A stretch of DNA of 18,726 nucleotides, taken from contig JANDJZ010001739.1 in assembly GCA_027943245.1 (NCBI GenBank), forward strand, positions 1 to 18,726, read 5' to 3'. Positions 14,802 to 18,726 of this stretch are shown here, in pieces. The position numbers and the translations under genes are program-made. The notes beneath the pieces are model-generated. The model saw only the letters and a program-made list of their open reading frames with translations, did no database searches and was not told the DNA's origin. Position 1 is the stretch's first letter; every line of letters starts with the position of its first letter. Source of the stretch: Acanthamoeba sp. SK_2022b. Lineage: Eukaryota; Discosea; Longamoebia; Acanthamoebidae.

Positions 14802-15236
14802 TTATCGATAGGCTTCATTGCGCGCAATCGCGTATTTGCCGCTGCCCAGCAGCAGGATGGCAAGCCCGCCCATAAAGAACACCAGTTCGTTTTCAATGCC
14901 CCAGGCGCCGACGTCGGTAACGGTGAATACCTTGCCAGTGCCCACCATCAAAAATGCCACCACCAGCGTAAAGGCGTAAACCAGCGCGGCGGGGCGGGTG
15001 AACAGCCCCAAAATGATCAGTATCGGCGCCAGGATCTCGCCCACGTACACGCCATAGGCGATGAAGGCGGGCAGCCCCTGTTCCCGCAGCGCGCCGGCGA
15101 TCCAGCCGACGCCATGCTGAATTTTCGCTACGCCGTGAAACAGCATCAGCCCGCCGAAGGTCAATCTGAGCGCCAACTTGCCGGCGTCCGGGCGATCAAA
15201 AAGACGAGTGAATGCCGCATTCAGTGATTTAACCAT
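14802..15236 (-). CDS. DoxX-family inner-membrane protein
   Basis: A 144-residue DoxX-like membrane protein with about four hydrophobic helices. Typical stretches are LALRLTFGGLMLFHGVAKI, GVYVGEILAPILIILGLFTRPAALVYAF, and a C-terminal ELVFFMGGLAILLLGSG. Family members (such as YphA and the DoxD relatives) are small membrane oxidoreductase-associated proteins of poorly known role. An in-frame ATG at 15272 would add 12 residues. The start at 15236 is chosen because AGGAG (15249-15245) sits 8 bases before it. The gene is convergent with the uncharacterised gene downstream and stands next to the AT-rich region. Confidence 0.9.
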   Translation of the reverse strand: MVKSLNAAFTRLFDRPDAGKLALRLTFGGLMLFHGVAKIQHGVGWIAGALREQGLPAFIAYGVYVGEILAPILIILGLFTRPAALVYAFTLVVAFLMVGTGKVFTVTDVGAWGIENELVFFMGGLAILLLGSGKYAIARNEAYR

Positions 15237-15637
15237 GGCCTTTTCTCCTGAATAGGAATGATTTTCAATCAATGTACCAGTCAGGTGAATGCGAAAGATG
15301 TCCTGGATCAGTAAAACGGTGGGCTTCGCGCCGACTTTTCGCGTGAGGTGGAGGGATAGTTGAAAGGCGCGGCTCTCTCAGGGAGTGCACGTTCAAGGGG
15401 GCAGGGGAGGTTACGTTCCACTTTTTCACCCGCAATAACATTCTCACACCGGCTGAACGTAGGGTAAAAAAAGTCTCTGGGCCGTTTTCATGCGTTACCT
15501 GGTTATGCCGCCGCACATTCTCTTTATGTCTGTTTTTACCCCCGGAGTCGCGACGGCGTCACTGTGTGAGGATGGCGGCAACATAAAGATCAATAAGGTT
15601 TTTTTCCTTAATAATAATCGACGACTCGCGTGTGATA

Positions 15638-15653
15638 TAACCCTATAGGGTTA
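15638..15653. repeat. Perfect 16-bp palindrome
   Basis: TAACCCTATAGGGTTA is exactly its own reverse complement. It lies between the DoxX gene and the T6SS cluster, about 1.26 kb before tssA and about 0.4 kb upstream of the DoxX start. It could be an operator for a dimeric regulator. Confidence 0.6.
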
Positions 15654-15990
15654 ATCTTGTTTTTATTTTGTACTGCTAACTAATTAGCGGTTCTTTTTCG
15701 CCATCTTATTGGGAATTATCTTGCTTATTTTGTTTTGCGAAAGTTGATCCTGTGGGAAGGAATGTTGCCCGTTGCATTTATTTCCGATTTTTTCCTTGTT
15801 TTTTGATGTGAATTCAACGGTGAAGAGATTTCGACTGATTTTATGAGTGGCATTATGATCGGCTGTAAACTTTGGTGAACTATTTTTATCAGACTAAAAA
15901 TAATAGAAATACTGATTTTTCAAGTTATTGAATTGTTTAATAATTGTATATTATTTTGTTAATTTTTTATTAAAAAAATAATATTTTTCC

Positions 15991-16018
15991 TTGATATTGG
16001 TTTTGGCTTTGCTAGTAT
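15991..16018 (+). promoter_or_regulatory. Overlapping sigma70/sigma54-like promoter candidate
   Basis: Two readings share these bases. As sigma70: TTGATA (15991-15996), 16-bp spacer, TAGTAT (16013-16018). As sigma54: TGG at 15998 and TTTGC ending at 16012, giving the required GG-N10-GC spacing, but the rest of the -24 box is poor. It faces tssA, about 0.9 kb away. In AT-rich DNA chance matches are common, so support is weak. Confidence 0.3.
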
Positions 16019-16053
16019 CAAATTAGTGGTCTTATCAGTTAGGAAAACATCCC

Positions 16054-16137
16054 TTGAGCATGGAGTGGATCGCTGGCCATAACGGGGTTATCGCCGTCAC
16101 AAGATTGAAGTGGTTATTTTGCCGGCAGGTGAAATGA
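16054..16137 (+). other. Small ORF with plausible start signals (25-27 codons)
   Basis: Reading from TTG 16054 or ATG 16060 gives a short peptide starting MEWIAGHNGVIAV and ending WLFCRQVK. AGGA at 16041-16044 lies 9 bases before the TTG, and the promoter candidate ends at 16018. The GC content is higher than in the bases around it. No homologue is known to me. It could be a leader peptide or chance. Confidence 0.2.
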
Positions 16138-16855
16138 TATTATTTATACCACTTTATCGAACCCGGCGATTTTTTAGATGCTGACTCAGTGCTGGCCTGG
16201 CGTAAAAGAATACGTCGGTGAATGGGGGATGAATCTTAAGTTAATCTGATCATTACCCTGGGTTAACTATAAAAAATGTGCTTTATCAACCCAGCTGTTT
16301 GCGCGCCAATACCGTGTTAGGTGCGCCACGGCGGAATGTTAACTCAGAACCTAAGCTTTAAAATTAATAATCAAAACTCTCGCCAAATTGTTTATTTTCA
16401 CACCAGGTTTCGCATTTGTAAGTACTGAGTGCTGGAAATGAAAGTCACACTGTCATCGTGTTCTCATGATCATTGCGTGCTACGCGATCGCAAGAAACGA
16501 ATGACTGTCATGCTTGTATGAAAAAATTTCACTATTTACCATAGTTACCATTTGATTGTTAAATTATTTGTATTCTGATGTTTTATTGGAATTATCCTAC
16601 CAACGGAGAAACGTTGTTTTTAGGGCATTTTTTGATTTTTTTCCTATTATTAGCTTGCATAATTATTGTCTGTAACTTATTGATTTTAAAATGAAAAAAT
16701 AAATATGTAAATGTAAAATAGTTTAAACCGATCACTGAGTTTTTATTGATAGGTTTAATCTATTATTGTTGTTAATATTAATACATCTAAACAATTTGCG
16801 GGCTTGGTGACGACTAATTACGCTAAAAGGACTCTGGGAAAGACTGGCGAATGTA

Positions 16856-16877
16856 AAAGCCCATTTTTATAGGCTTT
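16856..16877 (+). promoter_or_regulatory. Leader hairpin just before tssA
   Basis: AAAGCC (16856-16861) and GGCTTT (16872-16877) form a 6-bp stem with a T-rich 10-nt loop, about 20 bases before the AAAGGA ribosome-binding site of tssA. It is too short and lacks a proper T-run for a firm terminator call. Confidence 0.25.
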
Positions 16878-16911
16878 ATGTTTGTAGTGCTGATGAAAAG
16901 GATATCAGGCC

Positions 16912-17877
16912 ATGAATGAAGTCATCTCAACAGCAGTTAACGGCGTCGAATTTGACCCTCGATACAGTGAAATTGAATTCACATTATCGGAATTTGACAG
17001 CCAAACCGATCCGCTGAATGCCGTGGATAATGCACGCGACATCAATTGGCATGCTATTCGCGAGCAATCTGCCGCCTTACTTGAACAGTGCTTTGATTTA
17101 CATGTCGTGCTGTGGTTTATGCGCGCTAACCTTCATATCGATGGTTTTTCGGCTGTCTATCAAGGCATCACGGCTATCGACGGCAAATATGCCGAAGAGG
17201 GAAGCACCATTTTCCCTCAGGCCGATATGGAGCCGGCGACGGACAGCTTCCATGCGGCCGCGTTAGGCTGGCTCGCCACCTCGTCCTGCCTGCACGAAAT
17301 CAAAAACAGCAAGATCTTCCCCGATACGCCGTTAACCACCGATGAACTGCTCAATATGCGAATGGACGAGCAGGAAGGCAAAAGCCTGCATTTTTCGGAA
17401 GTGGTGAAGGTGTTGGGGCAGGCTGACAGCTATTTTGCCGGCAGAAATATGCCGTCATTAAAAGAACAGCTGTCGCAGGGAATCGACGCCTTGGAGCGCG
17501 TGGAAAACTACGCCAACCTGCAGGCTGAAGATTACCGGCTGGACTGCCGCCAGGTACGCGACTATTTAGCGCTCTTCAGCCGCCAACTGCTCTCTCTCGA
17601 ACAGCAGGAATTGCCGGAGGAGATCGGCGCTGCGCCGGCCGACGCGGAAGCGGCGGAGGCGCCGGCCACCCTGCCTGGCAAATATATCCGTTCCCGGCAG
17701 GATGTCATCTTGCTGTTGGACCAGGTTTTGGACTATTTCCAAAACTATGAGCCCAGCCATCCGGCCCCCATTCTTATTCGACGTTCACAAAAAATGATCG
17801 GTATGGACTTCGCGACGATTGTTGAGGAGCTTTTGCCGGAATCTCTGGCCTCGTTAAATCAATTGTCCGGGAAGTAA
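16912..17877 (+). CDS. tssA: Type VI secretion protein TssA (ImpA family)
   Basis: A 321-residue TssA. This protein caps or helps prime assembly of the T6SS baseplate and sheath in the cytoplasm. The N-terminal ImpA_N-like domain (roughly 15-130) includes DINWHAIREQSAALLEQCFDLHVVLWFMRA. An Ala/Glu/Pro-rich linker (about 234-257) precedes a C-terminal helical domain with the widely conserved YFQNYEPSHPAP (Tyr279 to Pro286) and IRRSQKMIGMDF. AAAGGA lies about 9 bases before the ATG. It is the first gene of the cluster, 24 bp before tssB, and follows the long AT-rich region. It looks intact. The short C-terminus places it among the shorter TssA proteins. Confidence 0.94.
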   Translation: MNEVISTAVNGVEFDPRYSEIEFTLSEFDSQTDPLNAVDNARDINWHAIREQSAALLEQCFDLHVVLWFMRANLHIDGFSAVYQGITAIDGKYAEEGSTIFPQADMEPATDSFHAAALGWLATSSCLHEIKNSKIFPDTPLTTDELLNMRMDEQEGKSLHFSEVVKVLGQADSYFAGRNMPSLKEQLSQGIDALERVENYANLQAEDYRLDCRQVRDYLALFSRQLLSLEQQELPEEIGAAPADAEAAEAPATLPGKYIRSRQDVILLLDQVLDYFQNYEPSHPAPILIRRSQKMIGMDFATIVEELLPESLASLNQLSGK

Positions 17878-17901
17878 TTTTTCTCACAAAGGAGTTTTCC
17901 A

Positions 17902-18459
17902 ATGGCTAAGGACTCAAGCTCTCAGAAATTTATCGGTAAAAATAACGCGCCCCGCGTGCAAATTGAATATGACGTAGAGCTCTACGGTTCACAAAAGAAA
18001 GTAGAGTTACCTTTTGTCACGGGGGTCATGTCCGATCTCTCTGGGCATCGGAAAAAACCTTTGCTGCCGATCGAAGAGCGAAAATTCCTGACGTTCGATC
18101 AGGACAATTTCAACGATCGCATGCGGGCCATTAAACCTCGTCTTCAATTTTACGTGGAGAATACCTTGAGTGAGGACGATGCGCTGCTGGACGTGGAATT
18201 AGAGTTTGAATCGATGGAGGATTTTTCGCCCGGCGCCATCGCCAAACGGGTTCCGCAGATGCAACGCCTGCTGGAGGCCCGCGAACATCTCACGGAACTG
18301 ATCACGTATATGGATGGCAAATCCAGCGCGGAAGAGGTGGTGAAGAATCTGCTGGAGAAGCCCGATTTTCTGCATCGTTTGGTGACGGATGCACGTAAAA
18401 CGGTCGCGGATGCGGAACAGGATGTGCAGGATTCCGGGAATAAAGGAGATGAGGAATGA
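17902..18459 (+). CDS. tssB: Type VI secretion contractile sheath small subunit TssB (VipA)
   Basis: A 185-residue TssB, the small subunit of the contractile sheath that forms with TssC around the Hcp tube. Family signatures are PRVQIEYDVELYGSQKKVELPFVTGVMSDLSGH near the N-terminus, FLTFDQDNFNDRMRAIKPRL, and the C-terminal helix region LLEAREHLTELITYMDGKSSAEEVVKNLLE. AAAGGAG lies 8-14 bases before the ATG. It follows tssA by 24 bp and its TGA overlaps the tssC ATG (ATGA at 18456-18459), so expression is coupled with tssC as expected for a 1:1 sheath. Confidence 0.97.
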   Translation: MAKDSSSQKFIGKNNAPRVQIEYDVELYGSQKKVELPFVTGVMSDLSGHRKKPLLPIEERKFLTFDQDNFNDRMRAIKPRLQFYVENTLSEDDALLDVELEFESMEDFSPGAIAKRVPQMQRLLEAREHLTELITYMDGKSSAEEVVKNLLEKPDFLHRLVTDARKTVADAEQDVQDSGNKGDEE

Positions 18460-18726
18460 GAGCGAGGCAACGACGCTATTCAGCTAAGCAGCAGGCAACG
18501 GCGGTCGCTGAAGTTGAAACGCAGGAAACGGAAAACGAGCTTGACGGTCTGCTCAAGCGTTCGTTCCGGCCCAGAACGAACGAGGCCTCAGAAGCGGTTC
18601 GTCGGGCCATCGGCACGCTGTCCGAATATGCCAACCAGGGTCAGTTAAACACCCAAGCAGACGCCGAAGATAGAGCGACAGTTCTGCTGGTGCTGATATT
18701 GCGGCGTCTGCTTGGGGTGTTAACCT
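18456..18726 (+). CDS. tssC: Type VI secretion sheath large subunit TssC (VipB), N-terminal part, window ends inside
   Basis: The first 90 codons lie in the window. The start overlaps the tssB stop. The segment ELDGLLKRSFRPRTNEASEAVRRAIGTLSEYA resembles the N-terminal part of TssC in Serratia-type T6SS, where the large sheath subunit has a flexible leader before the HHPDFQ region. After codon 63 the residues become LNTQADAEDRATVLLVLILRR, which I could not align to the usual TssC run ending in a diagnostic IDxxLSxQ. This coincides with the inverted repeat described at 18644-18724. Either the family varies here, or the sequence is disrupted or mis-assembled at the window edge. Confidence 0.85.
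   Translation, partial: MRARQRRYSAKQQATAVAEVETQETENELDGLLKRSFRPRTNEASEAVRRAIGTLSEYANQGQLNTQADAEDRATVLLVLILRRLLGVLT
18644..18724. repeat. Long inverted repeat within tssC at the window edge
   Basis: Left arm 18644-18666 and right arm 18702-18724, each 23 bp, match as reverse complements at 20 positions, with a perfect 15-bp core (CCCAAGCAGACGCCG against its complement). The 35-bp loop is 18667-18701. Codons in both arms are read in frame with tssC. Could be a real hairpin, a small inserted palindromic element, or a fold-back sequencing or assembly artefact at a contig end. Confidence 0.75.

Larger units (their letters stand above)
15237..16911. other. AT-rich intergenic region upstream of tssA
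   Basis: No convincing gene of normal size on either strand across about 1.7 kb. From about 15.6 kb to 16.9 kb the DNA is visibly rich in A and T, with runs of Ts and As, unlike the GC-rich genes on both sides. It holds a perfect palindrome (15638), a promoter-like site (15991), a short ORF (16054), a second 23-codon ORF without ribosome-binding site (16178-16249), a direct repeat of ACTGTCAT (16449 and 16504) and a hairpin before tssA. Such stretches are typical targets of H-NS silencing; that is an inference. Confidence 0.75.

Noticed and set aside
15265..15516. 83-codon minus-strand frame upstream of the DoxX gene
   Set aside because: Starts with GTG, no domain, overlaps the DoxX ribosome-binding region by a few bases, composition not protein-like.
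16109..16176. Pairing of AAGTGG (16109) with CCACTT (16151) and a following T-run as a small-RNA terminator
   Set aside because: Short arms separated by a long loop, and the T-run lies well past the stem; not convincing without transcript data.
18644..18724. Inverted repeat at the tssC edge as an integron attC site
   Set aside because: The left arm begins GTTAAAC like a core site, but the right end does not fit the RYYYAAC/GTTRRRY pairing and there is no cassette gene or integrase.
1..18726. CRISPR array or insertion sequence
   Set aside because: No regularly spaced direct repeats and no transposase-like frame were seen on either strand.

Overview
The window looks like a chromosomal segment of a GC-rich enterobacterium, most likely Serratia (S. 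marcescens group). The grounds are two enterobacterial-type tRNA genes, tRNA-Asn(GTT) and tRNA-Ser(CGA), an mtfA gene beside tRNA-Asn as I recall it in E. coli, a thiamin-riboswitch tenA operon, and a type VI secretion cluster starting tssA-tssB-tssC. Genus assignment is from memory of these families and was not searched.

Region by region. (1) 1-960, minus strand: a thiamin-precursor operon. A sigma70 promoter, a TPP riboswitch and a hairpin that can hide the ribosome-binding site precede tenA, whose stop overlaps the start of an ABC-transporter ATPase cut by the window edge. (2) 1074-3945, plus strand: a flavin-dependent luciferase-like monooxygenase and a short-chain dehydrogenase 13 bp apart, then a strong terminator, then a GlxA-type AraC regulator. 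(3) 4023-5163: an NAD-type glyceraldehyde-3-phosphate dehydrogenase converging on tRNA-Asn across a 13-bp-stem terminator. (4) 5182-6245: a near-consensus tRNA promoter, mtfA (minus) and tRNA-Ser(CGA) (plus). (5) 6405-13948: an iron-uptake block. An AraC regulator is divergent from a TonB-dependent siderophore receptor, a Tat-exported FhuD-like binding protein, a double-length FhuB-like permease and a cyclic-peptide-type ABC exporter. A candidate Fur box and a 19-bp inverted repeat lie between the divergent genes. No FhuC-type import ATPase is present. (6) 14112-15236: an unrecognised protein with a possible winged-helix C-terminus, convergent with a DoxX-family membrane protein. (7) 15237-16911: about 1.7 kb of AT-rich DNA with no gene of normal size but with a perfect 16-bp palindrome, a promoter-like site and a small ORF. 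(8) 16912-18726: tssA, tssB and the start of tssC, with a long inverted repeat at the extreme right edge inside tssC.

Functionally, the clearest unit is the siderophore block: receptor, periplasmic binding protein and permease form an outer-to-inner-membrane import path, probably iron-repressed. The adjoining exporter may handle the siderophore or its apo-form. The T6SS genes encode the cap/baseplate-linked TssA and the contractile sheath TssB/TssC, preceded by a long, probably silenced regulatory region. Most of the window is otherwise ordinary accessory and core gene content. The features most worth a second look are the importer without its own ATPase, the small palindromic operators, and the hairpin at the tssC edge.
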